Origin: Gari tellinella
Lineage: Eukaryota; Mollusca; Bivalvia; Cardiida; Psammobiidae
NCBI GenBank assembly: GCA_922989275.2
Contig: OV277870.1
Location: 38,808,356-38,872,355, forward strand
Length of the DNA: 64,000 nucleotides
Reading direction: 5' to 3'
Shown here: in pieces, positions 8,630 through 19,590 of the stretch
Position numbering within the stretch: position 1 is the stretch's first letter
How the letters are laid out: every line of letters starts with the position of its first letter
Translations under genes and position numbers: made by a program
Notes under the pieces: model-generated
Seen by the model: the letters and a program-made list of their open reading frames with translations, nothing else
Databases searched by the model: none
What the model was told of the DNA's origin: nothing

Positions 8630-11600
8630 CTGTAAAAACATGGAGCAAATAATATAAATATGTCAACTCATTACCCCATAGCCTATATCTAGTATTGGAG
8701 ACAGGTGACCGCTTAACCCATTACCCCATAAATACGCCTTTTATGCCTTTTGTTTCTTTCTCAACTGAGGAAAAAAAATCCAATTTATAAAGTTATGAAT
8801 ATGTATGGTAAGAACTATAAGTATTTTCTATTTTCTAGAAGATGACAGCTTAAAGCAGGCTTTTTTACTTTCTTCCTGCTTTGAGTGGTCATCTATTTTC
8901 GAAACTAGAATCAGGCTATAGGGAAATGGGTTAAAGCATATAGAAAATAAAGCAGAATGCACTCGAATGTGCATTCTGCTTTACTTTCAGCCTGCTTTAA
9001 GCTTTGGTCTGCTAAGATATAGATATTTCGAATTAAGCTGCATTAATTCTGTAACAGTTCTTTTTTATTCTTCTTTTGAGTGATTGCTCATTATTTATTT
9101 ACTTTTTTTACACAATTTGATTTCATGACATGGGATATATACTAAATCAAGGGAGACCACTGTATAAGAAATTGGAAAATTTGTATTACAAGAGTTGTCT
9201 CCCATAAATTATTCTTTCAAATTCTTATGCTCCTCATCAGTCAGTTTGTCACTTTAGTTCTACGTTTATCATGCCAAATGATACTTATAAAAGCCAAGTT
9301 TAAACAAACAAAGTGAAAAGTATGTAATACCAGCTTAGGGCTTTTACGTATCAGCATCTTCACATCATCCGCACCAACAGTTGTCCGTTTAGCATGTCTG
9401 AAACACATGTCACAAAAATGTTATTTTTGCAAAGTCTGTGCCATACAGTAAAATGCTCAAAAGAAAAGAAAAAAAATTAAGTTATACATTTAAACCCCTC
9501 TATTATGACCACTGCATGAGGTTAAATGTTCAGTGTTTCAGGCAGGTGGTTGCTGCATGCAAGATGAAAGTAGGATCTTTCTGATTAACTTTCACAAGGC
9601 TCAAGATGAGGAGTAAACGGCATAAATCTAATATTTTCCCACTCATTTTAACATCAAATCCTATGGTTTTACTACTCATTAGAATCGTCTGAAATATACA
9701 ATTCTAATGAGTAGTGACACCATAGGGTTTAAAACATAGTTTTGAAAATACTCCCCTTATCTCAAGCTCTGTTTTATCTTGCATTAAGCTATCACATATC
9801 TTTAAAACTGTCAATAAATATCCTTTTTAGTGGCCGTAATAGAGGAATTTTACTGTACAGCAAATCATTTAGCATAATGCTCTTTGATGATTTACCAAAA
9901 CATGTATTGTTTAGAGATTAAACAAAAATTGGAATAAGCACTTTTTAGTTGCCCTGAAGTGCAGAGGACAAAATGAGTACAGTAACCCCTCTCTATTATG
10001 ACCACTTACTTGTGGTAATAATTAGTGTGTTTACGATAGATGACTGCTTAAAGCAAGATGACAGTGAAACAGAAAGCTCCTTTAGGAGCTTTCAGTTTCA
10101 CTGTCACTTTGCTTTAAGCTGCCACCTGTCTATTTTTCAATCAATTAGCCTTGGTTTTAGTGGTTGTAATAGCAAGGTTTTACTGTATATTATAAACACA
10201 TTGTAATCCAATTGAGTCTGCATATATTGAGACTGGATATTTAGATTATTTTTATGTTGATGATAAAGTTAAGACTAGTTAATAGTTATTCTCTATATGT
10301 AAACATCAACCACAATACAAACACAATATTGTCATGATTCTACCTAAAGAGGAATAATTGTTTTTACATGCTGTCATGTGGACTTTAACTCCTGAAGAGC
10401 TTTTCCGGCTCAAACCAAACCAGAAATTTCCTAATGGGTGACTTTGAGTGTTCTTCATTACTTTTGGGGGATACATATTCATGACTGTTTGGATTTGTTA
10501 CGAATTTAAGTCGTGTTAACAGTATTTCAGTCATATCGCGACATCCAGCTAAGTACAGGTGGAGGAAGACCCCAGAAGCCTTTATACACTATTTCAAGCA
10601 CAAATCGGCAACTGGGTAGAACCACCAACCTTCCACAAGCCAGCTGGAAGACTTCATCTCATGAAAAATCCAAAATATTCATGACTGTATAAATTGTAAC
10701 TATTTTTTTGAGTGAAGGAATAATTACACTGTACAGGCTAAGGGGCAATGGGTTAGCTCATTGAGCCCTAGTGACGCATATATGCGTCTTTTAACAAAAG
10801 TGTACCTGAAAAGAGTACACTTGTCCATGCAAACAGTGAAGTCCCTGATCAGCGGGCTCCTGCAGGAGCCCTCTGATCAGGGTCTTCACTGTTTGTCATT
10901 TTGTAAAATATGATTAAAAACAACCCTTAATACATGTAGTTGAAAATGGACCAGCCTTTATTGCATACTAGACTTGTTCATTGGAAGTTTCAGGGGATAT
11001 TTAATGAGTTAAAAGTCAAACTTTGCAATGGACCAGCCTTTATTACATACTAGACTTGTTCATTGGATGTTTCAGGGGATATATAATGAGTTAAAAGTCA
11101 ACTTTGCAATGGACCAGCCTTTATTACATACTAGACTTGTTCATTGGATGTTTCAGGGGATATATAATGGGTTAAAAGTCATACTTTGCAATGGACCAGC
11201 CTTTATTACATACTAGACTTGTTCATTGGATGTTTCAGGGGATATATAATGAGTTAAAAGTCAACTTTGCAATGGACCAGCCTTTATTACATACTAGACT
11301 TGTTCATTGGATGTTTCAGAGGATATATAATGAGTTAAAAGTCATACTTTGTAAACTGTTCTAGATCAAATGCAAATTGTTCCATCTTCTTCCATGTAGC
11401 CTCAGATATTGTTGCCACCACCATCTTGTTCAATTTTATATCCTCTTCCTTACAATGCTCCTGGCAAATCTTTAGTGATGAATAATGGACAGAAGCCTTG
11501 AGTCTCTGCAAACAGAAGGGTAAAATGTAAAATGCCTCAATCTGATCTAATACTTCATAAGAAAATGCTTTTTAGTAATCTATGCTCTTCTAGGCCATCT

Positions 11601-14600
11601 ATTTGATCAAAGCATTACAATCTGCAGGAATAGGACACATCAAGCCAAAAAGAATCCTCGTACACATCACTGTCACAGTGAGTGTCACTCATGCGTATAA
11701 AAAATCTTTATGGACAGGACCTTCCTGTTAAACTTTACTTAAAATGTTTACTGCGTTTAAACAGTTTTAGATGTGAAAACCTAATTCCCAGGTTTTCATC
11801 GACAATAAGGTTTTTCATACATGTAGAGGTAGCCATCTATCATTCTATGTAACTTGAATGTCCAACGTATACCATCTCCATACAAGAAACTTTACTGTTG
11901 AATTAAAAAACCTGTAAATTTCTTTTTGGTTACAATGATTCAAAAGGTAAGCAGATATGATTGGTGTTAGTTTAAACAGATTTTATTGCCATATTTGTAC
12001 AACCATATAGCACAAGTTCATTATCAAATTTTGTCACAGTGTGTAGGTTTATCATGACTTGTATGGCCTTGCTGTACAAGCTCGCTTTTATGGCGACGTG
12101 GTAGAGTGCATGACTTTGAACCTGGCAACCCGGGTCGGCGTGGGTGCTGGTTACATTTGGCGCCCAACGTGGTTTTCTGTGACTGTATACTATATATGCT
12201 CATACCCATATAGAAATTCGGGACGAATTTCAAGTCGGGGGAGTATGTCACAGTGTGTAGGTTTATCATGACTTGTACGGCCTTGCTGTACAAGCACGCT
12301 TTTATGGCGACGTGGTAGCGTGCATGACTGTGAACCAGGCGACCCGGTTTCAAACCCGGGTCAGCGCGGGTGCTTCTTTATAAGAACATCTGGTTACAAT
12401 TTATTATTTAACTGAATACAAATATTAGAGCAAAAGGATTAAGTCACAAGCTCTACCAACATTACCGGTACATGTAGTTACGGCCCTCTCCTTTTGGTGC
12501 TAAAGTATATCTATGGCAATGTATGGTTGAAATTGCATGATTGAAGTTTGTTGTATGTATCCCAGTCAGTCTTTCGTGTGCAAAAAGCGCCTGTGCCCTC
12601 TCTTAGTCTTGGCAATTTGTGATTGACAACTTCTCTTTCAAGCTCACGAAACATAGTAAAAAGGAAATGTTTGAGTCTGCATACATGTAGCTCAGTGGTA
12701 GAGCCTCCGCTTGCAGTTTGGGAGGTCGCGAGTTCAATCCCCAGTCGGGTCACACCAAAGACTTTGGTAGTAATGGCTTCCATCCTTGGTGCTCAGGATT
12801 TCGGGTTAGCTTTACGAATTGTTCGTCGGTGTCAGAGTAAAAAACTAAAGTGACCGGCCATGTATATACAGTCCCTGGTGCACCTCATAAGTGCCCCTTC
12901 TCATAATCATCAATCTGGATAGAGCGGAGTAATATTAATAAGAAGAGTCTATCCCATTTTACCATGGTGGGAAAAATATAAGTGTTTGGTGTGATTTGGT
13001 TCGTAATTAAAAGCAGAATACGTGGGTAGGTTTCATTTTGTTTAGGCTTCACATGACTGAAAAGTTTGCCGATCAAACGTGGTGCGTGAAAATCCGTGTT
13101 ACCGGTATTTCCCTTTATTTTAATGTTTTTACATAAAGGGCAGTTTGACTTTGAGCCGATTCCCTGTTTCTCTAAATGGGGACCTTGAATGTGATGCCTG
13201 TCAACCACCATGAAAATGAACAAGAAAAACAAAGTGTTCAAATGACAGGCTATTCTTCTTTTCATCGTAAAGTTTACAACACTCTGTTTGAACAGTCAAA
13301 CTATCAATAGCTGACCTTCATATTCCATAACGTTACTGCAGATGTAAAGCCGTTTGTAAGCTGTCATTTCATTGGGTCAGTCAATACCAAGAGCCAATGA
13401 AATGATGTGGCCGCATCTGCGATCACGTGATTGAATATGGAGGTCAGCTGTTGATATTTGACCGTTCAAACTAAAAGTGAGCGAAATTGGTGGACTCGAG
13501 AGTGATTCGCGAACGGTTTATGCTGGTAAGTTGCAGGTTATATGTTCGTTTATTGATTGCATGCGCCCGTTTCTCCTGTGCATAGCGTAATGTTGCTGTT
13601 CAGTCTTGAAAATGACGATTGCACAAAGTTTGCCTACCTCGCAAAATTGGCAACGTTCTTCTCGGATTTTGATTTCGTTTTCGAGACCAAGTACAATTGC
13701 ACGATAAAAGTAAATGGTTATCATTAGTGTGATTATTTAGGTACTTGAAAATGTTGGATCCAGTTGAATTGATCAATATGTGTAAAAAATATGAGGTGTT
13801 TTTCACGGGAGGTAGTGAAATGGCCCTTTTGACAGTTCGACCCCTTGTCTATGATACATACTCTCATATGCTGGTTTTTATATGTTGTGTCATTTTATGC
13901 CACAATCAAGCAGCCACAAACACCCCTACGTTCTGGCCCCCTGTGCTCTAGATAAAACTACGGTAAGCAGGTGTTTGTTTTGGGTGACGGACGTTTCGGT
14001 AAATGACCAGTTCGGTAAATTGATTTTATATAGTGAAAGTCTGGACGTTTCGGTAAAAAGGTAAATTATAGTAATTATAGGTTTATGTACCTGTATATCA
14101 CACCTTTCGCTAGATCAATAACTGATGGCGCTTGATCACTTGTACCTTGTAGCGTCTTGCAAATGGGTTGGGTCTAAACTATACGATCTAGTTCTGGAAT
14201 TGGTAAAATTGGGGCAATAAATTATAAATTATTTTGAGATGTAACAATAATCTCATCTCCTTATAGAAGAATTGAAAAAAAAATTGAAGATATCAAGTTA
14301 TTTTTACCCCCTTCACATGCCCTTTATTTCGTTTGGTAAACAGGCCGAAAAATTGTATCTGTTGGTAGATCAGGATCAACACATACTAAAACAACCCTGC
14401 AAACTTGGCACAAACACTGTGCCACAATCTCATTGTTACCATGGAGAAAGGACAAATGGAGAAGTAACTTATACTCAAATCTGCATTTTCCCGAAAATGG
14501 TGTCGTCCGTTACCTGTATGTGCGATAACGCTTAATCGATCGATAATTCAACTGCACCGGTACGCCGATAGCGGGCTATCGCGTTTTTTATCGTGTTGAA

Positions 14601-17464
14601 TGGTTACCTACTGTTAGTTTAAGTTACATAAAATCCTTAATTTTCACCCGATTTTCATTATAATGGTCTTAAAAGAAGGCTAAGATATTTATCTTTCACT
14701 TGTAAAAATAACAGATTTTATTTTAAAAATTGATCAGTTTTATGGCGAGTTAAAGAGTGGTTTCCAAATGAATTTGCCGATAAAAGGGAGCAAGCACTCG
14801 GGCATAAATATATCACGCCCCGTTACAAAACCTTTCATAAAACCCTCAATTTTCCACCGATTTTCAAAGAAATGGTCTTAAAGGAAAGCTTAGATATATT
14901 TCTTTCAGCTGTAAAAATGCAAGTGTTTATTTTCGAAATCGACCAATTTTATGGCGAGTTAAAGAGCGATGGCCAAATTAAATAGTCGATAAACGAGAGC
15001 AGGCGATCGCGAAATATACACTACGTCCCGTTTCAAAAACTTGAATTTAATCCATAGTTTTCGTCCGATATTTAAAAAAAAGGTCTTGATATAAAGCCGT
15101 GACACTTATCTTTCGGTTGTAAAAATACCAGGGTTTTCTTGAAGCGAAAAAAGTAATGATGACCTACAAAGGTTGCTGGCTAATGAAATGACTAGACCAA
15201 CTCGCGTAAGAAAAGAATTCCTTCCGTATAAAAACTTAAGCAAACTTCTAAACTTCTAAAAATGTGTTCATGCATTGTTACAATGTTCTATATGGAGGAA
15301 ATATTTCCTTGGAAGCAAAAAAAAAATCCATTTTGTATGTAAAGAGACATTTGAAAGGAGTGCGCGTCAAACGGCCAAAATCCAAAACGGCCAAAGTTGT
15401 AACTGTATTATTATGTCGTATGTGATCATTATTATTATTGAAAGGAAAATTAGAATTATTAACATATTACTTCAAAAAATGAATTTAGGGTTAGTTTTAC
15501 ATCCAGACTAATAAATATACATATTATCCGTCCCATTTCTATGAAAGAGGTAACAGTTTGCATTATCTTCAGAAATTAATTGCAAACATGATAACATGAG
15601 ATCTCCGTTTCTTTCTGCTTTACTTATGTCTTATATAACGGAGTAAATTATAAAGCAGCCAATGCCTTAAGCAATCTATTTTACTGACTGCTTAACTCTT
15701 TGCCTGCTGATCGCGACTTTACTTTTTTTTTTGCAAACAACTTGGATCAAGATCAGATGCCGCGTAACACGGCGTCTGATCTGGATCCAGAATGTTTGAC
15801 ACTCGTCCTTAGCTTTATTTACTTACAAAATGTCTACCATATTACACATCACAAAGGAATGTGACACATTACGTAACCGTATACAGAACCCGCACCAAAT
15901 TAGCAGGACAATTATCAGCGTCATAAAACTGTCCCAGCATGAAGTCCATGCTTCTTGAACATGCCGATTATCTATGAAGATGGACACCAGCGGGTTGCCA
16001 CTTTAATAAAAAAGATCAATGCTACCCGTGCGTGTAACTTTAACATGTGTTTTTGACTTCTGTAACCGCATGATGTTTATATATTATACAAATCACAAAA
16101 AATAAAGATAATAGAATTGAATTAAAAAAAAACAAAAAACAAAAAAAAACAAACATCAATGCACCTGGTTTGGTTGATGACTGGATTAACCCTCTCATTA
16201 CTGAATACCAGTAACATGATGACTATTGCAATTGCAAACAGTTGTAATCCAGACCAGGCTCGAAAATGTCGGATTCATAGAGTATGTCTCTTGAAATATA
16301 GTTTACCCCTTTTTCAAATTAAGCTCTTTATGACACACTTTACCTTTTCTCCGCATGATGATCATCAGAGAGACAGACAGACATTCATACAGAAAGATGG
16401 AGACAGAAAAGAAGAAGCGAGAGACTGACAGACAGAGATAAGAGAAAAACAGACAGACAGAGAGACAGTCACAAAGAGAAACAGAGACATAAATACAGAC
16501 AGTGGCAGAGAAATATAGACACACACAAACTTCGTAGGTAAACGAAAAAATACGTTTTTCTCTCGTTTTCAAAACCTCACTAAACTATCAATTTATAAGC
16601 TATCGCCTCAAATTTTGTACTACGCGTAAGATAATGGTCTAATAAAACATCTGTATTAAAATTTATAACGATAAGATGACATTAAAAGCATTTATATTAA
16701 CACCAAACTTCGTAGGTAAACGAAAAAAAACGTTTTTCTCTCATTTTCAAAACCTCACTAAACTAACAATTTATAAGCTATCGCCTAAAATTTTGTACTA
16801 GTCGTGAGATCATGGTTTAATAAAACATCTGTATTAAAATTTATAACGAAAAGATAGCATTAAAAGCATTTCTATTAACACCAAACTTTCGTAGGAAAAA
16901 CGGAAAATACAGTACTGTACGTTTTCTCTCTCATTTTCACAAACTCACTAAATAAACAAATTATAAGCTATCGCCTCAAATTTTGTACTAGTCGTGAGAT
17001 CATGGTCTAATAAAACATCTTTATTGAAAATTATAACGAAAAGATAACATTAAAAGCATTTCTATTAACACCAAACTTTCGGAAAAACGTTGTTTTCTAG
17101 CCGCCAGCGAGCGCCGCTGATTGAACGACACGATAAATCGCGAGCAGGCCGGATACTTCTCCATTTGTCCTTTCTCCATGTTGTTACCGAGAGAGGTGCG
17201 ATGTGCGATATACATGTACTTAATCCTATAATTACTATAATTTACCTTTTTACCGAAACGTCCAGACTTTCACTATATAAAATCAATTTACCGAACTGGT
17301 CATTTACCGAAACGTCTGTAAATCTTTGTTTTCAATGGGGTTTGGGCAAAATACCGGAATGTCCCCCGCATGTATATATTTGGAGTTTGGGTGTCGTGAT
17401 TTAAATCTGAGGCTCTGTTCACCTGCGTATGAGAAAGTCTGTCAAACTCTTCCTCTGTTGACAT
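8486..17464 (-). CDS. CENPS: CENP-S / MHF1 histone-fold protein, four exons (136 aa)
   Basis: Coding segments 17464-17423, 11505-11348, 9397-9331 and 8629-8486 join in phase with GT/AG boundaries to give 136 residues; the human protein has 138. CENP-S (MHF1, FAAP16) pairs with CENP-X through the histone fold. It acts in the CENP-T-W-S-X complex at centromeres and, with FANCM, at stalled forks. Key matches are RLKASVHY after the first exon (residues 15-22), HAKRTT (68-73), DDVK in the next helix and a lysine-rich tail (KKKTKKGKAK, 108-117). No active site is expected. The start at 17464 gives family length, but the frame is open upstream to an ATG at 17662. Introns of about 5.9, 1.95 and 0.7 kb hold many mobile elements. 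Identification rests on sequence recall, not a search. Confidence 0.9.
8663..9045 (+). mobile_element. Pal-B element split by another Pal-B
   Basis: The outer copy starts CAACTCATTACCCCATAG and its hairpin appears intact at about 8935-9002. The inner Pal-B occupies 8713-8934. Confidence 0.7.
8713..8934 (-). mobile_element. Pal-B nested in Pal-B
   Basis: TTAACCCATTACCCCATA to GGGAAATGGGTTAA, inserted at the TTAA of the outer element's GCTTAAAGC arm. The family was active more than once. Confidence 0.8.
9331..9397 (-). CDS. CENPS: CENPS exon 3
   Basis: 67 nt. The first base completes the split lysine codon from exon 2. The exon then reads HAKRTTVGADDVKMLIRKSP and KL before the GTATTA donor. 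This is the most conserved part of the histone fold. Confidence 0.9.
9484..9855 (+). mobile_element. Pal-E element carrying a nested Pal-L
   Basis: Left end AAACCCCTCTATTATGACC; right end GTGGCCGTAATAGAGG...TTTTACTG. The hairpin is interrupted by 9595-9771. Confidence 0.75.
9595..9771 (+). mobile_element. Pal-L element nested in Pal-E
   Basis: Ends CAAGGCTCAAGATGAGGAG and CTCCCCTTATCTCAAGC. The central palindrome CTACTCATTAGAA...TTCTAATGAGTAG is shared with the copy at 38748. Confidence 0.7.
9980..10185 (+). mobile_element. Pal-E element, complete, TA duplication
   Basis: CAGTAACCCCTCTCTATTA end with TA edges. Hairpin tip GCTCCTTTAGGAGC. Confidence 0.85.
10500..10660 (-). mobile_element. 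SINE 3' fragment
   Basis: Its minus strand reads CTTCCAGCTGGCTTGTGG then GGTTGGTGGTTCTACCC and a GGTCTTCCTCCACC block, the common molluscan SINE central region. The tRNA head is missing. Confidence 0.7.
10665..10756 (+). repeat. Pal-B right-end fragment
   Basis: ATTCATGACTGTATAAATTG and GGGGCAATGGGTTA match the right third of Pal-B. It is joined directly to the Pal-A at 10753. Confidence 0.55.
10753..11012 (+). mobile_element. Pal-A element beside CENPS exon 2
   Basis: TTAGCTCATTGAGCCCTAG to ATGAGTTAA. It has an intact hairpin (tip GGGCTCCTGCAGGAGCCC) and an extra TGACGCATATATGCGTC mini-palindrome near its left end. Its right end seeds the tandem array that follows. Confidence 0.85.
10947..11351 (+). 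repeat. tandem array, five copies of 81-82 bp
   Basis: Copies start at about 10947, 11029, 11110, 11192 and 11273. Each unit holds the right end of Pal-A (TGTTTCAGGGGATATATAAT, GAGTTAAAAG) plus about 15 bp of the CENPS exon 2/intron 2 junction. The copies are nearly identical, so the expansion is recent. Confidence 0.9.
11348..11505 (-). CDS. CENPS: CENPS exon 2
   Basis: 158 nt, from RLKASVHYSS to EQFT plus two bases of a lysine codon. The donor is AAA/GTATGAC. Directly outside it is a tandem array derived from Pal-A (10947-11351) that repeats this donor region. Confidence 0.9.
12033..12375 (+). repeat. two tandem tRNA-like SINE units (period about 214 bp)
   Basis: Both copies begin GTCACAGTGTGTAGG and contain GGCGACGTGGTAG followed by a B-box-like, CCCGG-rich arm (GGTTTCAAACCCGGGTC in the second copy). 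This is a tRNA-derived SINE head in CENPS intron 1. It does not fold as a standard tRNA with a clean acceptor stem. Nothing else is seen in 11520-12030. Confidence 0.55.
12678..12860 (+). mobile_element. tRNA-derived SINE
   Basis: A box TAGCTCAGTGGTAGAGC and B box GAGTTCAATCC at proper spacing. A non-tRNA body (TGGCTTCCATCCTTGGTGCT) follows, where a real tRNA would have its acceptor strand. Hence a SINE, not a functional tRNA. Confidence 0.7.
12885..13265 (-). other. 126-codon ORF of uncertain reality in CENPS intron 1
   Basis: The N-terminus MKRRIACHLNTLFFLFIFM could act as a signal peptide, and a CPLC pair follows. No homology is recognised and no splice or promoter context supports it. 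It may be chance. Confidence 0.15.
13291..13467. repeat. inverted-repeat element of about 177 bp
   Basis: Arms GAACAGTCAAACTATCAATA and its near complement TTGATATTTGACCGTTC enclose a GCAGATG/CATCTGC pair and GTCATTTCATTGG/CCAATGAAATGA. No clear target duplication. Confidence 0.6.
14623..15140 (+). repeat. left subterminal tandem repeat, about 2.5 units of 200 bp
   Basis: Units start near 14623, 14823 and 15029. Each has a TTTTATGGCGAGTTAAAGAG block and a TCACCCGATTTTC/CCACCGATTTTC block. Divergence between units is considerable. Confidence 0.7.
15692..15860 (+). repeat. Pal-C element, right end lost
   Basis: TTAACTCTTTGCCTGC end and a degenerate hairpin TTGGATCAAGATCAGATGCC... at about 15736-15800, followed by TTTGACACTCGT. 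The end beyond 15860 is missing. Confidence 0.6.
16340..16522 (+). repeat. AGAC-rich microsatellite
   Basis: Imperfect AGAGACAGACAG repeats. ORFs here, on either strand, are by-products of low complexity. Confidence 0.8.
16523..17095 (+). repeat. right subterminal tandem repeat, three units of 178-190 bp
   Basis: Units begin CACCAAACTTCGTAGG near 16523, 16701 and 16879, with a partial fourth at 17069. Each holds TATAAGCTATCGCCT and TAATAAAACATCT. Unrelated to the left array. Confidence 0.85.
17423..17464 (-). CDS. CENPS: CENPS exon 1 (start codon)
   Basis: 42 nt encoding MSTEEEFDRLSHTQ, followed by a CAG/GTGAAC donor. It joins RLKAS in phase 0, as in other CENP-S proteins where the first residues are acidic and end before RLKA. 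Confidence 0.85.
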
Positions 17465-17830
17465 TTTTGCTAATTTGATCTTCCCGCAAATCCTTATCAC
17501 ATCATGCAAACGCTTACTTCGTTCTTCGTCAATCGTTTGCATAAGATGGACTTTTAGACTTTGGATAAAACAATGACCTTGGCGGAACACGTCGCGGCTC
17601 ATCCAAATTCTCTTTGTGGACCCGCATTTTTTGCACCATGATCTATAAGAAAACTCTTTCACCAGAACTGTGATGTGATGGTTAACAGATTCACCTCTGC
17701 TGGCGCCAGACTATTTTATCCCACGAATAAAAAAAAATCATAAAAAAGCGATGTCTCAGTGTCTGTCAGCATGGAGAAATTACAGAAATTTCTCCATGCT
17801 GTCAGCGTCTTTTATCAGAAAAATCACCAG
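17465..17830 (-). promoter_or_regulatory. CENPS 5' leader and likely promoter region
   Basis: This minus-strand leader lies upstream of the chosen ATG. The region up to 17662 is open in the CENPS frame, so either a long leader or a 66-residue N-terminal extension is possible. A near-perfect 14-bp hairpin (AGCATGGAGAAATT, 4-nt loop) lies at 17768-17800. No TATA box was identified. Confidence 0.4.
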
Positions 17831-18008
17831 AAATGATTTGAAAAAAAAATCATAGAAAATAATGAATGGCATATCCGATAATACAATTACAAACTATATT
17901 CTGGTAGTATGGAATACCGTTCACAATAATTTATTACCAGCAGAAATTTAATAAGTCTACAACTCAACCAAGATAGATCTATATCTAGATCAGTGGTTAC
18001 CGCCCCTT

Positions 18009-18410
18009 CAGTAAACTCCTTAAAATCTAAATAAGGGGAGACCCTTTGAAAGCACAGAAATCAAAGCAAATACTGAAAATTGCAGACTCGGTTTAATTGA
18101 GTATGTTCATGAGCAATACTGAAATATGCAACAGTGCTCACGCCCCCTAGCACCAGCTTAAGCGGAATTCAACTTTCAACTGTAAATGCGCTGAAATCAA
18201 TGATTCCAAAGGACCAGAAAGTATAACAACACTGAGAATGAAGTACGGGGCGACTTTTTACATCCACCACACAAGCACTTACATCTGCTGTTGTGAATTA
18301 TATAAATCTGAATAAGTGGAGATCCTTTGAAAGCACAGAAAACAAAGCAAATACTGAAAATTGCAGACTCGGTTTAATTGAGTCTGTTCATGAGCAATAC
18401 TGAAATATGC
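18009..18410 (+). repeat. direct duplication, period about 285 bp
   Basis: About 18010-18160 recurs at 18293-18410 and continues at 18800. Both carry CCTTTGAAAGCACAGAAA, GCAGACTCGGTTTAATTGAG and GAGCAATACTGAAATATGC. The second copy is split by the LINE at 18411. Confidence 0.85.
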
Positions 18411-18799
18411 TTTTTATAAAATATGGTTTTAAGATCAGAGGTAACCTAGTAGCTGTTGACAACCACCATCTCACCCAGACAAGATATCTTAACTATCTTA
18501 TACCATTTTCAAAAACTCAATATCACTCAAATTCTTTCTTTCCCAGAACAATCCGGCTTTGGAACAGTCTGCCTCAACAAGTGCAGTCCAGCCCCGACAT
18601 AGAGTCATTCACTCATGGGCTGGCTGCATATCTTACATAGGAAACCACATCTGTTTTTAAAACTCACTGGCTTTGGCGCCTTTTATCTATATTTTTATAA
18701 TTTGCACTTTGTTAATAATCTCTAGCACACTGTTTTCCGACAGCGCCTGTCAATAATAATCGGTGATCGATTGACGACAGTAATAAGTTGAAGTTGAAG
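18411..18799 (+). mobile_element. 5'-truncated non-LTR retrotransposon (LINE) end
   Basis: 389 bp. It encodes the end of an ORF2-type reverse-transcriptase polyprotein: FFPRTIRLWNSLPQQV at about 18536-18583, a C-terminal signature seen across CR1/Jockey/L2-like LINEs. After a TAG stop at 18638 a 3' UTR ends in a TTGAAGTTGAAG tail. TATGC is duplicated at 18406-18410 and 18800-18804. The uninterrupted copy of the target is at about 18140. Only the last 5% or so of the element is present. Confidence 0.85.
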
Positions 18800-18845
18800 T
18801 ATGCAACAGTGCTCTCGCCCCCTAAACCCGCTTAAATAAGCACTG

Positions 18846-19445
18846 GATTGAGGGTTCCAAATTTAACCCCGAATGTTACAATTAGACACGCTTATGCAGT
18901 AAGTCTGTACTGCACTTATACTATAATTATCAAAGACAAACCATCTTAGTGATGATGGGCAGAAACGTTAAAAGACGAAATAAAGGATTTCGTTAAAATA
19001 CAAAACAAATGACTTTGTTGTAAATACTATTTTATTGTGTAAATACCTTAAATACTAAAAATGTACATATTAAATATAAAGAATGCACTTAAATAATTAG
19101 TGTATTGTTACACCAATAACAGTAACAACATTATCAAATAAAGAATATCACAAACTAAGTTATAGCACAATAAGGTAAAATAAACCACTCAAATGACCTT
19201 TGCATCAAAAGATTTGCACTGGAAAAATAAATGAAATTAACCAGAATGGGTTAAATCCCTAACATGGGTTTATAAAATTCGGGAAAACGCTTTCAAAGGA
19301 GCCTAAGAAACGTATGTTTATATGGTGAACGCCATATTTGGCTTCGAAACTACATGAAATACATGATCTATATCCACCTAGAGCAAAAACTGGTCTAAGA
19401 CATTTTTTCTCTCTCATAATGGGTATGGAAAGATTGGAACAGAAT
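18846..19445. other. no feature seen
   Basis: AT-rich sequence. I find no exon, repeat family end or RNA gene. Confidence 0.4.
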
Positions 19446-19449
19446 TAAT

Positions 19450-19590
19450 TAACCCTTTCTCTGTCAGGTGCTATAACACTAACATAATTATGCAAGAAGT
19501 TTTGATTCAGACCAGAACGCACGTTATGCAGCGTCTGATCAGGATACAAACTGTTTGTCTATCATATCAATGTTTCTTAGGTTAAACGCG
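19450..19590 (+). repeat. Pal-C fragment
   Basis: TTAACCCTTTCTCTGTCAGG end and a decayed hairpin at about 19497-19560. The right end is not found. Confidence 0.55.

Larger units (their letters stand above)
13984..17320. mobile_element. 3.3-kb terminal-inverted-repeat element in CENPS intron 1
   Basis: About 100 bp at 13991-14095 (ACGTTTCGGTAAATGACC onward) recurs almost exactly inverted at 17215-17318. A second inverted block (TGGAGAAAGGACAAATGGAG) lies at 14444 and 17177, so the repeats extend about 180 bp, with a 330-bp insert on the left. Inside are two unrelated subterminal tandem arrays, a Pal-C fragment and a microsatellite. No transposase ORF is visible, so it is non-autonomous. No convincing target duplication was found. 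Superfamily unknown. Confidence 0.8.

Noticed and set aside
10947..11351. CRISPR-like array
   Set aside because: Units are contiguous with no unique spacers, in a eukaryotic intron.
12690..12760. Functional tRNA gene
   Set aside because: A and B boxes are good but the acceptor stem does not close and SINE body sequence follows.
13751..13951. 68-codon ORF beside the 3.3-kb element
   Set aside because: No similarity or splice context; antisense to CENPS intron 1.
16303..16572. Cys/Val/Ser-rich minus-strand ORF
   Set aside because: It reads through an AGAC microsatellite.
17300..17662. Separate 120-codon gene on the minus strand
   Set aside because: Its in-frame segment MSTEEEFDRLSHTQ is CENPS exon 1. 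The part after the GTGAAC donor is intron.
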